A stretch of DNA of 64,000 bases from Crambe crambe (taxonomy: Eukaryota; Porifera; Demospongiae; Poecilosclerida; Crambeidae). The DNA lies in the NCBI GenBank assembly GCA_963924555.1, contig OZ004595.1, positions 3,782,001-3,846,000 on the forward strand. Direction: 5' to 3'. Positions 12,291 to 26,500 of the stretch are shown one piece after another. A program made the position numbers and the translations under genes. The notes below the pieces were generated by a model. That model saw only the letters and a program-made list of their open reading frames with translations, did no database searches and was not told where the DNA came from. Within the stretch, counting starts at the first letter, position 1; each line of letters opens with the position of its first letter.

Positions 12291-12786
12291 AAATATGCGC
12301 GGACACTCCGTGTTGTATAGTAACGGTCGTCAACAAGCCGTAGCAACAGAAGTTTTTTCGTTATTATAAGGTGAGCAATAGAATCTATACAGTAAAAAGA
12401 TGGTCAAACTTTAGTATCCATAGGTAACTTACTAATGCTATAAATTCAGTAGAGCAAAAGCAGTTTGGGATAGAGATATTCTCACTCCAAGAAATAAATA
12501 TATGTACAGAACTTATTGGGGTAAAAATGTCCATATAAGGAGCATTTGAGCATTATTTTTTCATGAATCTGCTGCAACTAGGATTGGGATATCGCTTGAG
12601 CTTGTTTATAACAAGTGTGCTATAGTATCTATGGTTAAGCCTAGCCGATCCGGTGTCGCAGCGAAAATGTTCCCACGCGCGATTGTTCCTCAGGAACAAA
12701 AATGCTAGCGTAGGAGTTCCACCCGGAACAATCACGCATGCGCGAAAATGTTCCGCTGCCGCATGTATGTTCCTGCCAGAACAATA

Positions 12787-15700
12787 ATGACTACAAAGAG
12801 AGCGGTGACGTATGATGAAGTTTATCAGTACTTGAGTAAGGCTGACTCGAAATACGCTGCTAACTGTTCAGAAAGCAGGAGGAGAGCTATAAGAAAATTT
12901 TCTAAGAATGTTGTACTGGTAGATGGAGTTCTCCATTATGATGAGAGGAAGTGGATCTCTGATTGTAAGCTTCAGCAACAAATATTGAAATCGATCCACA
13001 GTGATTCTAGTGGCGGGTGTCACTTTGGGAGAGATAAAACGAGAGAGAAAATAGCCAAGAGATACTACTGGCATGGAATGTATGATGATATTGATTTGTT
13101 TGTTAAAACCTGCATCGATTGTCAGAAGGTAGCTATGGCAGCATCTTTAATATTATAAAGCAAAAAACTATGGTTATTATTTTTTCTCAGGCTAATCCTA
13201 AATTCATGAAATCATTTTCCACTTTGAAGCCAATTCCTATCTCGAGTACTTGGGATAGAATTGGGATTGATCTAATTGGCCCGCTTCCTGCTACAAGGAA
13301 AGGAAATAAGTCAGTTGTAATACAGCAATAGCTAGCTATATGTTAGCCGCAGATTATCATGTGGTTTTGTGCCTGTTTTTTCCTGAACATAATTATTATG
13401 TAGCTATGCATGTCCTTACTTGTTAGAATGTGCATGCATGCTAACTTTTATATTTAGTTTCAGATATATCATCACATGTATTGATTATTATTCCAAATGG
13501 GTGGAGGCCAAGGCATTGCCAACTAAGGAGGGTCATGGTGTGGCACAATTTTTATATTCATTGATTTGTAGGCATGGTGTACCAAATAAAGTCATGTCTG
13601 ACCAGGGAAGAGAATTTATTAATTCCGTTAATAGCCACCTTTTTAAAGTAACTGGGGTGAAACATATTATATCACTGGCATATCACCCACAAACCAACGG
13701 TTTAGTCGAACGGTTTAATCAAACTTTAAAAAGGTCCTTATTAAAAATGGTTGGACAAAATGAAAATGAGTGGGAAAGTTACCTCGATTCAGTTCTATTT
13801 TCATATCGAACAAGCAAGCAGGACTCAACGAAATATTCTCCTTTCTTTTTGCTCTATGGTCGTGAGCCAAGACTACCAGTAGATTTAATTATTGAAGAAA
13901 AAGAGGTGTGTATGTATGTATGTACATGTATGTATGTATGTATGTATGTATGCAAGTATCTGTGTGTGGGTTTCTTGATCAGCAATAATTATACATAGTA
14001 ATGATATACAGGGAGATGATTTAGATGAAGACAAGAATGATGAAGGTGGAGCTGAGGTACTCAATTAATTTGGTGCATGAAAGAGGCACGACTGTCACAG
14101 GGGCACCCTCCCATATCTCTTTATTATTAGCTCAACTGCATGTCTACGCAGGGAGATGATGGAGATCAAGATTTAAAAAGTGACCAGAATATGCAACAGT
14201 TGGTAAAAGTGGGAGATGATAAGGTAATTGTGTAGCTATAATAATTATTATTATAAACATAATAGTTGTTGCAGGAAGATGATCTGGAAGATCGGGTCAA
14301 GATGGTACAGCTAAGGAACCAGTTGGATGTTCAGGTGAAGAGTAATGTGAAAGCAGCCCAAGAAAAGCAAAAGAAGCATTATGACAGACGGCACCAGGAA
14401 GGATTATTTGAAGTAGGCCAAAAAGTTTTAGTAAGTAACATGAAGAAGTTGTCTAAAAAGGGGGACAAAATGGCACCTAACTGGTTTGGCCCTTATGAGG
14501 TAGCAGAATGTATTGGCACTAACACATATCACTCAACCCACAAAAGGAGATGTTGCTTCATCCAAAAAAAAAACAGATTTCAGTTCTACTCCATTAGAAA
14601 GGAATAGAGATCAGTCATCTACTAAGAGTTTGCCATTCATTTATTCATGTTCACATGAGGTATAACCCTTCTAGCTAGAAAAGTTTACAAATGAGATTAA
14701 ACGTATTATACGTATTATGTTATTATAGGAATTAATAGATGCTTTAATTGATCAACTTACTGATGACCACCTTCTCCGTTTATGGAAAAGTGGCGGTGAT
14801 TTCAGGACAATTGATGCTGAATTGGATGACTTTTCTGAGGCATATGCATGCAGTTATGTACCAACATTGTGACATCGGTTGGATACCTATTCTTGTTCAG
14901 CTTGAAAGTTGTATGTTGGGTGACGAACATGGCTTGAGTAAAGACTTAGATGTCATGTTTTGGATAGCACACAGGGAACATCATGGCAAGCCTCAGTTGA
15001 GAGACACCACCGATTTTGTCATCATCAGTTATTGCATAGGGAGTTTGATTTATTCAAGGAATCTACAATGAAAAAAGGCTGTAGCTTTGTTGCAGTTAAT
15101 GAGCTGCTGAGTTTTTATTGCTCCCAGTCTTCTAGGAAGTTTTCTACAATACATAAGTTTGCATACTCATATGTAGAATTAAGTGCAGCACAAATTGATT
15201 CACTAATTGATTGGATGCTAGAAATGAGAAATAAGTATAAGCAGGAAGGAAGAGCAATTTTTTTGATTGGAGCTGAATCACTACTTTCTGCTACTAAAGG
15301 TTAGGTTGATCCAATTATGGCACAACATTGTAATAATTATAACATAATATGCATGTATAAAAAAGTGGGTACAAAGAGGAAATTACTAAAAGACTCTGAG
15401 GCAAGAAATGCAGAAGTAATGGAGACCATAGTATCGAGTAAGCAGTGTATATTAAAATTAATGACTTGACTGTGATTATACATGCAAGCAGTGTTTCAAG
15501 AGTTAATGTGCAAGCTCAACGCCTATTCAAGAAAATAAGGTCTCAGAAGAAGCAAGAGCTCGAGCATTCCAAGTATTATAGTTACTGTATTTGTGCAACA
15601 AGTACAATCATGCACTTGTATTATTTTTATGTGCAGGATGTATATTGATCTCACTGTTGGTGATACCTCCAAGAAACCGAAGAAAATTTCCAAATGGATA

Positions 15701-16475
15701 CCTGATTTGGACTTGACCATGTTTGATAAGCAAAGCCTTCTTGATCCTGTTGGGTGGATGACTGATACAATCATTAATGCCGCACAGATACTTATAAAGC
15801 AGCAATTTCCCCACATCCAAAGTCTTCAGGATGTAGCATTAGGGCAGACTATGAGTTTCCACGTTCAGATGGGTGAATTCCTGCAAATCATTTATTCCAG
15901 TAATCATTGGTTTACTATATCTTCTATTGGAGTCAGCCATCCCACTGTAAAAGTATTTGATAGCATGTATTCCTCAGTTCCTACACTGGGAAGAGTTCAA
16001 ATTTCCTGTCTTCTCTGCACACCAGAGGATTTAATTAAAGTCAGAATTATGGATGTTTCAAAACAAGTATGTTAATTGCATATTGATATCTATAATCATT
16101 ATGTTCCTATTGTAGGTGGGTGGCTATGATTGTGGACTATTTGCCATTGCTTTCGCCACAGCAGAAGCACATGGAAAAGATCCCGATGTGTGCAATTTTA
16201 ATCAGGCTGCACTGAGACAACATCTTTACAGATGCTTCTCATCTAGGAAACTAACACCCTTCCCTGAGAAAGAGCATAGTAGAGCTGGTGGTTTGAAATC
16301 AGAAGATGATATTCCAGTGCATTGCAATTGTAGAATGCCAGAAATTAATGATGTCCCTATGATTGAATGTAGTGTGTGTCTAAAGTGGTTTCATGTTGGA
16401 TGTTGCCATTACACTGATGAACAATTGAACAATTCTGATGTGGAATGGCTATGTCAGTTTTGTAAGAACAACTAG
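12787..16475 (+). CDS. Ginger1 transposase: integrase core, GPY/F, Ulp1-like protease, PHD finger
   Basis: Visible exons: 12787-13128 (His/Cys zinc-binding domain, CIDC at its end), 13191-13309 (first catalytic Asp in IGIDLIGP), 13464-13905 (second Asp in MSDQGREF, Glu in NGLVERFNQ), acidic exons 14012-14056 and 14152-14223, and 14274-14607 (GPY/F motif in NWFGPYEV). Several less certain exons lie at 14730-15540. The Ulp1-like protease is at 15637-16066 (His in NHWF, Asp in VFDSM) and in the exon 16116-16475 (Cys in YDCGLF), which ends in a C4HC3 PHD finger. Phases match at the first three junctions. ATG 12787 was chosen because it is followed by a typical N-terminus; 12748 is an in-frame alternative within the TIR. 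The transposase would cut and paste the element. The catalytic triad is complete, but the middle exons are hard to join, so activity is unproven. Confidence 0.78.
13912..13953. repeat. (TATG)n microsatellite
   Basis: A short TATG/TGTA run directly follows the donor site of the third Ginger exon, inside the intron. Confidence 0.9.
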
Positions 16476-16789
16476 CTAACTATTTATGACTAGTAATGTT
16501 CTCATTAGTAGCTAATACAAAGGGCTATAATAATAACATCAACTATGCATGCAGATCTGCAAACCTGCTAGGCGGAACACAACCGCTATTATCTGTATGA
16601 ACCGGAACTTTTTCGCTAGCTCGTTAGTTCCGGGGGAACTATCGCGCTGCCCGGAACAAATTCGCTGTTACATGTATGTACCGGCCGAGCCCACTTCGTC
16701 GCGCGGGCGGGAAATTTGGCACGAGCTAGCTAATAGCTAGCTAGCTCGATCCGATCGAGCGTATTGACTGCACTGTAACTGTATATGTA

Positions 16790-17442
16790 GTCTCGCGTGG
16801 CCAGGCCCTTTACCAACTGCAGCACGGATGTATTACATCATCCACACGCAGAAGGAAGGGTCTGGTGTCAGCGTGCATGTACTGGCTTTCGTTGCATTCC
16901 CCAGGAATGTGAACTTCAATACTTTGTGTGTATTGCTTATGGGAGTGTGGTTTTTTTTAATCTCATTAATAATATTCACGCGCACCGATAACCGTAGACA
17001 CATGGGCAATTCCACGGCTGGAATACAATGCCTGGTTCCACTCGTGCTGACTGAAACGCCAGTGCACTCTGCAAATTGTTGGTCAGCGTTTGCAGGCGGT
17101 CACTGCAAACGTATCCAGTGTGCAACTTGGTGCAGTCCACTTCAGGAAACCTGGAGATCAGAGCAGTAAGGCATTCCAGTGCACTTGACATGCCAGGACT
17201 TGACAAAAGGGTCTCCTTCTCTTCTCATTGGCACTGGCCACAGACTTTCCACAGCAAAAACAATTCTCTCATAGCTAAGCAGCCAGATGCAATAATAATA
17301 GCGCGCAGTTTACTCTTATGGTTTTGTGGTGTGAACGTGGGTGTAAATTCCATTCCACTGCAACGAGAGCCAGACACCTTCTGCGTGCGGATGATGTAAT
17401 ACATCCGTGCTGCAGTTGGTAAAGGGTCTGGCCACGCGAGAC
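16790..17442. mobile_element. TIR element flanked by a perfect 14-bp direct repeat
   Basis: Ends are GTCTCGCGTGGCCAGGCCCT and its near complement, with inverted arms over 65 bp long (CAACTGCAGCACGGATGTAT...). TAACTGTATATGTA occurs immediately outside both ends (16776-16789 and 17443-17456). The core (about 16870-17370) has no supported coding region. A partial copy of one end lies at 46865-46912. Confidence 0.8.
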
Positions 17443-17598
17443 TAACTGTATATGTAGGGTATCTGTTTCGCGGAGAGTGTTGATGTCAGGTTTCATGCAG
17501 GAAACGACATGTAGCAATCTACTTTTGAAGATTTTGAAGGTAAAATTATTTCGGTTTTAGGTAGAGCTAATCATAGTATAACGTTGAAAAGAAATATC

Positions 17599-20500
17599 AT
17601 GACTCTTCTTTTCCTTGTGTTTCATTTTTGTATCTACAACTTAACGTTTTGTGTAAGAGCAGGTAAGTAGCAATAAATTTAATACCAGTTAACTATTTCC
17701 TAGTCCCATTGCACTTATCTTCATAATGTAAGTTGTGTACAGAATCCCAGCTGCTTTCACTAGAAGAGTTACAATGATGGCCAGAATATTCCAACTGGAC
17801 CTGGACCCTGATTGATTGCCAAAATTAAAAAATGGTGATGCAAAGTCCAATTTCATTTTCTATTAGATCTCGATGCAACCCCCTCTTTGCCTTCATTTAA
17901 GGATAAATTCATGTACAATAACTCTTAGTGACTGGGGGCTGTCCTAAACGATAGTATTTCGGTCAACACCCAGCCTAAGCCCAAAGCACACATGTGGCCC
18001 CTTGTCTCAAGCTACAAATTCAAGTTAGCTCTGAGGTTTAGTACCACCTAATTGGGGGGCCCCAGGAAAAGTCTCTATCCTGAAGCTGGCAGCTGGCCTG
18101 TACTCTGTTTTTTTTTCACTGCTTACTCTCTGGCAAAAGATAAGTGATGTAGAAGTTACTAAGCTATGTTCTAGTTTAGATTATCAAAGCCTCTAATTGC
18201 TTACGTACTTCTTAGCACATTTCGACTTGTAATCCTGCATCTGATAGAGATTTTCCAGCTTTGCACATGCTGCCATGTGCATATGATTGTCCTGCACATC
18301 CTGGTACATACGACTCACTGTTGCCTTCAGCAGCACTGGAGACAAATATAATACAAACAAACCACAGGCGTCAATTGCCTTCTCTTAAGGTCCACCCATC
18401 TAGTAAAAAACTTAAAACACCTGCAAGAATACATAGAAGGCTTGCCTATATTTCTCTCTATAGCTAATCAATACAAAAATACTAGGTGTGCACTTCACAC
18501 ATGCAAGCTGAGTAGGGTAAGGGGATCAATAACAAGAGAGTGAACTTCAGTCAAGTAACCCCTCAATATTACCAAAGTACGAGCCTTTTATATCTCATCT
18601 TGCCAACTACAAAATCTTAAACTAGTTAGCACTGCTATTACCACGGACAATTTTTACCATCCCTGCAATTAAATGATGATCATGAGCTATACCTACATTG
18701 CTACAGCATCCAGGTAAACCTTCCATGGGGTTTTACCTTACTTGCTTAATAGCTTCTACTGCTTCAAATAGCAGTTACAGTTAGCTAAAGACTCATACTG
18801 CTGGCATATAGATACAAGTAATGGAAAAAATATTTTAAAAAGTAGGGATGGCTGTGTGCGATTCAAAAAGGTTCAGCAACGAGAGAGTGCAAGTAACCCC
18901 CTTAATAGTACAACTCAATTGCATGTTGTATGTATTTTTGAGGTGAAGCTCACACCATTATTATTTCAATTTTTAGAAAATATTTCGTATATTCTACAAC
19001 CGAATCCTGTTGTGGTCATTATCGATCCGCTGTCACAATTTTCTTCAGTCGGAGAAAATGCTGTTCTTTATTGTCATATAAATTTAACTAGTGATTCTCA
19101 GATTAAGGTAGACTGGAGATACAATGATAAAGTCCTTAATATATCTGATGGCAGTAACGTGAATTCAAATCATACATCAATATTTGATCATACTCGAAAC
19201 CTGTACACTAGTAAACTTTACATTCAAAATGTTTCTGTAAATGATGAAGGATATTACGAGTGTTTAGTATCAGATGGTTTATACACAAGTGAAAAGAGTG
19301 GTAGTGCTATGGTTACTGTGAGTGACAGAGCACTACTACGAATCATAGGTGAGTCTATTATATGTAGTTAAGATACTAATCACAATGAAGAAAATTTGGT
19401 GTACCAAATGTGCATATTTCTTTTGCAGATGATACTATCAAGTATAGAGAGTGGACTAATGTTATCAAAACTCATGGACAGTATGTAATCCTGTCATGTG
19501 GAGACATGGATGGCTGGGATGCTGTGTTGTGGAATAAAAATGGATTGAATTGTACAGACTATATGACATCAAAGGTGAGTTATGGTCTTAATAGTAAAAT
19601 ACCTGGAGTTAAGTTTTGAATATATATTTTTATTTAACATCATTATAGGCATCTTCCTTACACAAAATTAATTATTTTGCATAGAAGTCATGAAACTCTG
19701 GCAATTAGGAATGTTGGACTTTCACATACCAGTCAAGGCTCTTACTAAAATGATTTTGTTTTGCCATGGCACTTTTTGACAGAAGAATGTTTTGTTGATT
19801 GATATGCTTGTATCTACGTCTGTTGCTATGTGAGCACTAACTGTGCATGCATGCATTACATGGCAGCAAAAAGCTCAAATTCATTTTAGATCTATTGCCT
19901 CGTGTATTTTCATGGACCTTGACGCTCTTAAGAGTGTAACAACGAGAGGATAACTGCACTAACAAATAGAAAATATGCCTAGCATGCAGTTCACGGCCTT
20001 ACACAACCTTACAATAAAATATTTAGAACTTTACGTACCAAATTGGTTTTGAGTTCAGCTTGCTTCAAGTGACACCAACCTATGTACCAATTTCCACTCA
20101 GCTAACTACCAAGTGAGCGACTGCTTACTAGAAGTCAATAACAGTATGTGTATAGTGGGGAATTTAATGATTGTCGAGCCAACAATGATACCGTAAATAT
20201 AGCAAAATCTGAGAAAGCAGCAAGAGAGCCAACAAAGCCATGATGTATATTAATGTGCTTAGTGTATTCAATGGAGAGACAAACTCATAAGCTGCCTCTA
20301 CTTGAATCTGCTGGGCACTTTGGTATTGTGCTATGAAGCATTAATGGTTACCATCTTACTAGACAAAGTTATGGTCATAGTTACTACTATTGTTATCATT
20401 TGTAGGTCAAGGAGCTTAGCAATGGTAGCTTGCTTATATATAATCTTACAATGGAAGATGAAGGAATATACGAGTGTTCATTTGTATTTTCTGGCTATAT

Positions 20501-23500
20501 AATCGAGGGCTCATCATATAACATATCTATTACAATGAATGCTAGTGGTAAGCGCATCATAATAATTTATGATAAAGTTCGTATCATTATTTATATGTTA
20601 CTAAGTAATTACTTGTTCATTTTAATGTTGCTAATAATCCTTACACTTTCATCATGAGCATAATAAAGCCAATCAGAAATTAATCATGTCCTAGAACTGG
20701 TAAATACACTACTTCAGCTATGTACTTTAGAAGTCATGCAAGGATATTTTAAGCTAATGGACCAACTGAATATTATTATGGGGAAAAATTCTAGTACGTC
20801 TCTAAAAGGTACTTTCTATCATGGCTTACTAACCTAGCTACTGATTAATTTCACTCGTTGAATTCAACTTCAAAGTATACTTAATCTGGTTGGTTCAAAC
20901 ACTTTCACGATATAGTAATAGATACCAGTCCTTTGTTCAACCAAAAATTTCCCCTGAGATTTTGTGTACTGTTTATAATTTAGATTGTAGCTTAGAGAGA
21001 TGAAATTTAAGTAACATCAACCGATCAGTTCATTTCATGGATCTGTATAAACAGCTTGCCTGAAATATTAAATGAGTAATGGATAATATTTATCGTGTAG
21101 GTATTCAAGAGCCACAAATATTTATAGATCCAGTGAACATTACTATTTCAGTGAGAAGATGGTCATCAGTAACATGCTATATTCTGGGCTTTAATATATC
21201 AGAGTATAAGATTGTGTGGAGTGCAGAAAATGGTACTCTTATACAAGAAGGTAAATCGAAATTATAACTTTAGTGCTAATAGGGATAAAATTATTTTATT
21301 GTTTGTTGGATCTGTGATAATTCACAATCTATATATCAGTTACCATATTGATGACATAGCCTCTTGCTGTAATAAGCCTTTTTTCATCTGCTCAGTATAT
21401 AATGACATACTACCATAGTAGTGCATATGTAGTAAACATTTCTTGGAATCACACAATTCCTGGAACCATATATACTGGATGATATACCACTTTAAGAATA
21501 TTATTACTGATCATGTTTTCTTTCTTTCTACTCAGATTTCAATGGATATTATAGCATTTTGAGTAAGCCAGGTGAAATCGATGCAGTTGGAATATTTTCA
21601 TACCAATGCGAAGTTAATTATTCAACAGGAAATCATCCATACCTTTCTTCTACCATTTGGGTTAGAGTTGAAAGTATGTTATCTTCATTGTAAAAGGGTA
21701 TATAAAAGCATACAATAATTTTTATAGGACTCTACAATGCTATAAATATGTGGGCATATTTGCATAAGTGATGATTTCTAATTATGCTAATTGCATATAA
21801 TGTGGATACAATTGGATCAGCTCTGGGAAAACAAAACAGTTTTACTGTGTTATCTATCAGTTGTTGTTTTTTTTGCTCACTATTGAGTGAACTTCAACTT
21901 CTACACAAGTAACAAAGCTCCAGAATGCATTTAGTTTTCAAGATGAACAAACTACATGAACATTATTTCCGGAGACCTGGCCAGATATTTAGGTTGCTTC
22001 TGTGATTTTGAATCTGCTGGATAGAAAGCAATGAATGAAGAAATCATTTGAATAGGTTGAACTCATGCATATTTACTGATTGTGCTCACAGGTGCACATT
22101 TCAATATATGGCAGCTGGTATAGATTTTTTGCCTCGGCACTTAAGTGCTGGAGGCAACTATGCATGGTGGTACGTTTCACGCGCACATGCAACGATGCAT
22201 GCATATCGGGCACATGCATTATCTCTAGAGCTCTAGCTAGCTATATAGCTGGACACAAGTTCTACTACAGTACTAAGGACAAACAGACAGACTTAGGCTC
22301 AGGCTTGCAGTCACTACGCCGGTAACTCTACACTGTGAAGAGAGTGCTGATGCTTCTTGGCCGTCTTTGCCCATTAAGAACTGACTAAAAGATAGCAGTG
22401 AACAAAAAACCAGAGATTGCATGTACACGAACTAGTGATCGTTTGAAGTGCCAAAGAGAGAGCCATGGTGAAGGAGAATCTCAGAACTAAGACTAAGGTT
22501 TCCAAATAATGAGAGAATCCAGTACACATACTTCAATAAGCTATGCGTGAGAATAACCATTCAAAACGGCAGTTCGAAAGCATTGAAGATCAAGAATACT
22601 AGCTGTGTAAATACTAACCTTACTACAATAACCCTTGTCGCTTGGTGTGGATTATTTAGAATGTTTAATAATAAAGGTTGCATTGAAGTGCCGAGGCATT
22701 CCTAGTCTTTTAAAAACTAACTGTTCTGGAGGGATTTGAGAGGACCAAACTGTGTTGTTTTCTAGGTGTGAGGAGTTTTGTTAAGCCTGTATCAAGAATA
22801 TAAGAGAGATCGCAATTTATCTATATAATAATGTACTTGTCAGTGCGTACATACGCAGTACTGCATCACAGTTAAAAATTGAGAAACCTGACCAAGTTAG
22901 GGCTCGAACCTGAACCTGACCATGCGACTACAACATCACCATTACTTCCATTTGTTTTTAAAGGATATTTAAAGAATATTGCAGATCAGATATGCTGTTG
23001 TTGTTTTTTTTTCGTTTTTTTTTTTCACTGATTGTGAAAAGATGAAACCAAAAGAGAAACAAACAAGGAACAACAAAAGACCGTCCAGTTCAGGGGGCTA
23101 TGCCAAAGAGCAATGGCAACATGCCCAAAAAGGTGCTTGGTGGATGAGGTGGGATCAGCATCCTCTGCGAGGCCACCTAGAGGTTCTGCCACGAGAGGGA
23201 TAATTCAACTCCCACAGAGCAGCAAGACGAGAGGTGGGAAGTCAGCTTGCGATGAACGTGTGCATACTTAAACATGACTGTGCTTAAATATAATGACGGG
23301 AAATTCAGCTTACAGCAAGGAGAGAGAGGCAGAGGTAAAGTTCAGGTAACATGGAAACTAGAAGAGCAAGGGAGAGAGAGAGGCAGAGAAGTCGGAGAAC
23401 ACACTTGACAGAAGATGAAAGAGCAAGAGAAAGAGAGAGGCACAGAGTGAAGGAGAGAAGAAGAAGAAATATCCGCCAGTGAGAGAAAGTATTAGGAGAA

Positions 23501-26500
23501 AACTAACAGGGAAGAACAAAGTTAAAGGATAGCTGCTAATGAAACAAGCCGCATTGCCAACATTGTCAAGTTTGAGGTTTGCAAGTGAAGCTCTCAATTG
23601 CTTTTACAGTAGTCTACTACCTCTTACTGATTATCCCTCTGCACTCAAAGAACTGTTTACTGATTAAAATGAAAATTTGGGATAGATCACTAAAGGATTT
23701 ACTCCTGTTGAGAAATGGATTAAGTAGCTATGTTGCATGTGAGAAAATATCCAAGGAATCAATCCTATGCAAACACTTGTACTCTAAATGATTATTCAGA
23801 AACCACTGCAGGTTGTGGTACTTATGGTCAGAACCTACATCCTACATAGGACAGTAAAGGCAGTATGGTCAGCTGTACACAATTGAGCAGTAACGTCTCA
23901 AACTGACTATCTCTTCTCAGTAAGTGATGTGGGCACCTGAAATCCCATCTGAACCAAAGCTGAGTTTGATTTGATTCCAGGTACCTGGGTGGACTGGTGG
24001 CATGGTGTTAGATGAATAGTCAGACTCACTACAAATAAATGCATGTGAAAAGGAAGAATAAACATCATAATGTGAAGGGTGCGAGTTAAAATTGAAATAT
24101 TCACACAATAAAATTAGTTTGCACACTACAATTGGTAGAACAACTGAATCTGACATGATAATGCCCTAGCATTTCTTGCAGAAATAGACCTTTTACTTGA
24201 CATGCATAACTTGTACCCTTCACATATGTCGCTGTTAGGATTCGATCTCATGGTCTCCTGATTACAAGCCCAGATTGCAAGCCACTCACGACACACATTC
24301 GTTTTTGCGGGCGCGTGCGTGCGCAGAGTTTCTGCGGGTACTCGCTAGTTGGTATAATTATGTGCCGCCACTTTTTCCATACTTAGAGATTGCTGTGATA
24401 TTCACACCTAATTCTCAAAGACTTTGAAACTGACTCTCTTCTGTTAAAAAGCCCATGCACAAAGCTTTAATGGCTGACTAGTTAGTTCAGTGTTATCTCT
24501 GCAGTGCTTAGTTGAAGGATTATAGTTCCATCTGAAATATTTTGATCTGAAATTTTGCACAACTGACTAAATCTAGCTACTCTGTCATAATATTCAGTGT
24601 TAAATTTGTTTTCCCAGAGCTGGTCACAATTATAGTTAGCATAGTGATGTGAGATACATAGATATTGTAATTGCTCTGTGAGACATTTCATTATTCATTA
24701 TATGATTTGCTTTTTTTTTAGGTATCCCTGTGATAACCAGCACATTGCAAATTAGAGATGTTAATACATCTCACTTTGAAGTTTATGTTTATCTTGAGTG
24801 TCCTGTATTAGAAGGTTCTAATATCACTTTTACTTGGTATAGGAATGGTGTAAATATTACTAGTTCATCTAATTCCACTGGATATTTGGAATATGAAGTT
24901 CCTATAAACTCTACTTCAGTTGGTATTTACCAATGTTTTATTCAAAATCATGTGGGTAGAGACACTTCTATTTCTAGACGATTGGAAAGAGGTATGATTC
25001 AATTAATTGGTACATCTAATTAAAGAGCATGCAGAGTTTGTGTGATATCTCATTAGCTGAGAATTTCTTTAAGTACACCTCCAATGCCGATCATTAGCTC
25101 ACGGCCTTGGAATTAAATTTCTTTGAGCGCATGCATAATAGTTGTTTTGTGAGAAGGTGCATAAAGTACAAGCTGGTTTTATCAATTTATGTGGGGATGT
25201 CTATAAATTAGTTATTGAAAACTTTAATTTGTATATTATATACTTTTCTGTTGTATATAATAGGCTTTGCAAATCCACCAAAAAATTTTACGTGTTATGC
25301 TGAGGATCAATCTTTGAATTCTTCCATTCCAAAAATAGTTTTGCATTGGAGTCCTCCAAATTTTATCAATACTGACTTGTATAATTATTCTATTAATATG
25401 CGAACTAGAAGTAATTATTCATCGTACTTAACCAAACCCAATTATACCTCATATGAAATTTATCTGACACAAGAGGAAGAAAATCTAGTTTTTGATATAT
25501 CTTTAAAAAACAATGTACCGATAAGAAATCCTGATAGGACGAATGCAGCAGCTTGGTGCTCTATTTTAAGTACTACTGACAGGTGGTTAGGTGAGTTATA
25601 TACATGATGATATTTTTAGTATGTGTATGTATGTGTGTGTATTTATGCAGTGCCAAGTTTAGAAGTTACCTGTCCGACTTCTAATGCATCTGGAACATTA
25701 AAATGGAGAAGTCCAGCTACAGACAATCCTGATATGGAAATCTTTCACCAAAATCTAACCTGTGCATGTTTACAAGGCAATAGTGTGATCAGTGTAAGTT
25801 TCTTTTCTTTCTTTTTTTTCCCTGGAAATTTTTTTTGATGGAGTCAAGAATTTGTATATGTATGAATATTTACACAATTCCTGGTAATTGATCTCTATAA
25901 TGAACTATAATTGCTATTCTCTACTGATTTGATAGTACCACTAGACTAGCAAAGTGTATCTGATGGCATGAACAAAATATCGCATTACATATCTCATACA
26001 ATGAAATGTTCAATTTAGCCAGCTGTAACAAGAGAAGTTATGCATCTCAATTGCAGCAAACTTCCCTAATGATGAAGAATGTATGTAAAAATATATTAAT
26101 TTTTAAGTGATAGCTAATGTATGGCAAATAGTACTCTTTTTTCATGAATCTGTCTGCACACCTATCAATCAGCATATTATTGTAGGGGTATGCATTTTCA
26201 TATTCGTCTTATGCATGCACACACACTGCACACCATTTAGCTGTGTGCACTACATGACCACATAAATACATAGATTAATAGTCGTGACTATAAATTAAGG
26301 CTGAATACAGGCTGGAATATTATTTCTCTGAAGTATTTCATTCTATGTGAACATGCATAGAGGAGAGCATAATTTTTGTGGACCAGAATGGGCTTGCTAA
26401 AACCAAGCCGCTATGACTTAGTAACCCTTACTGCGACTTTCATTTCAGTATACTCCTGGACTTCACTCTTACAGTGTGCAATATTACTGCTTGCCACAGG

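Larger units (their letters stand above)
12654..16680 (+). mobile_element. Ginger1-type DNA transposon with TIRs and CCGG target motif
   Basis: The left end is CCGG (12650-12653) then TGTCGCAGCGAAAATGTTCC. The right end reads backwards as TGTAACAGCGAATTTGTTCC, ending at 16672. A further block (GCGCGATTGTTCC versus GCGCGATAGTTCC) and GCTAGCG are also shared. CCGG recurs at 16681-16684, eight bases (TGTATGTA) beyond the matching terminus, so either the end is at 16680 or a small insertion separates it. Ginger1 elements are known for TGT/ACA ends and CCGG or CCGT targets. No reverse transcriptase or Gag is present, which argues against an LTR element. Confidence 0.82.

Noticed and set aside
12787-14607. 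Integrase-like gene read as part of a Gypsy or retroviral element
   Set aside because: Terminal inverted repeats, CCGG motifs, introns, Ulp1 and PHD domains and the lack of reverse transcriptase or Gag fit a Ginger1 DNA transposon better.
16797-17399. Several overlapping frames on both strands
   Set aside because: They are in the core of the TIR element at 16790-17442; none has a recognised domain, and inverted arms account for the mirrored frames.
23358-23597. Minus-strand Leu/Phe/Ser-rich frame
   Set aside because: Antisense of a purine-rich low-complexity stretch; no motif.
24235-24305. Functional tRNA gene
   Set aside because: B box and a plausible A box are present, but no acceptor stem or full cloverleaf forms; a SINE head is more likely.
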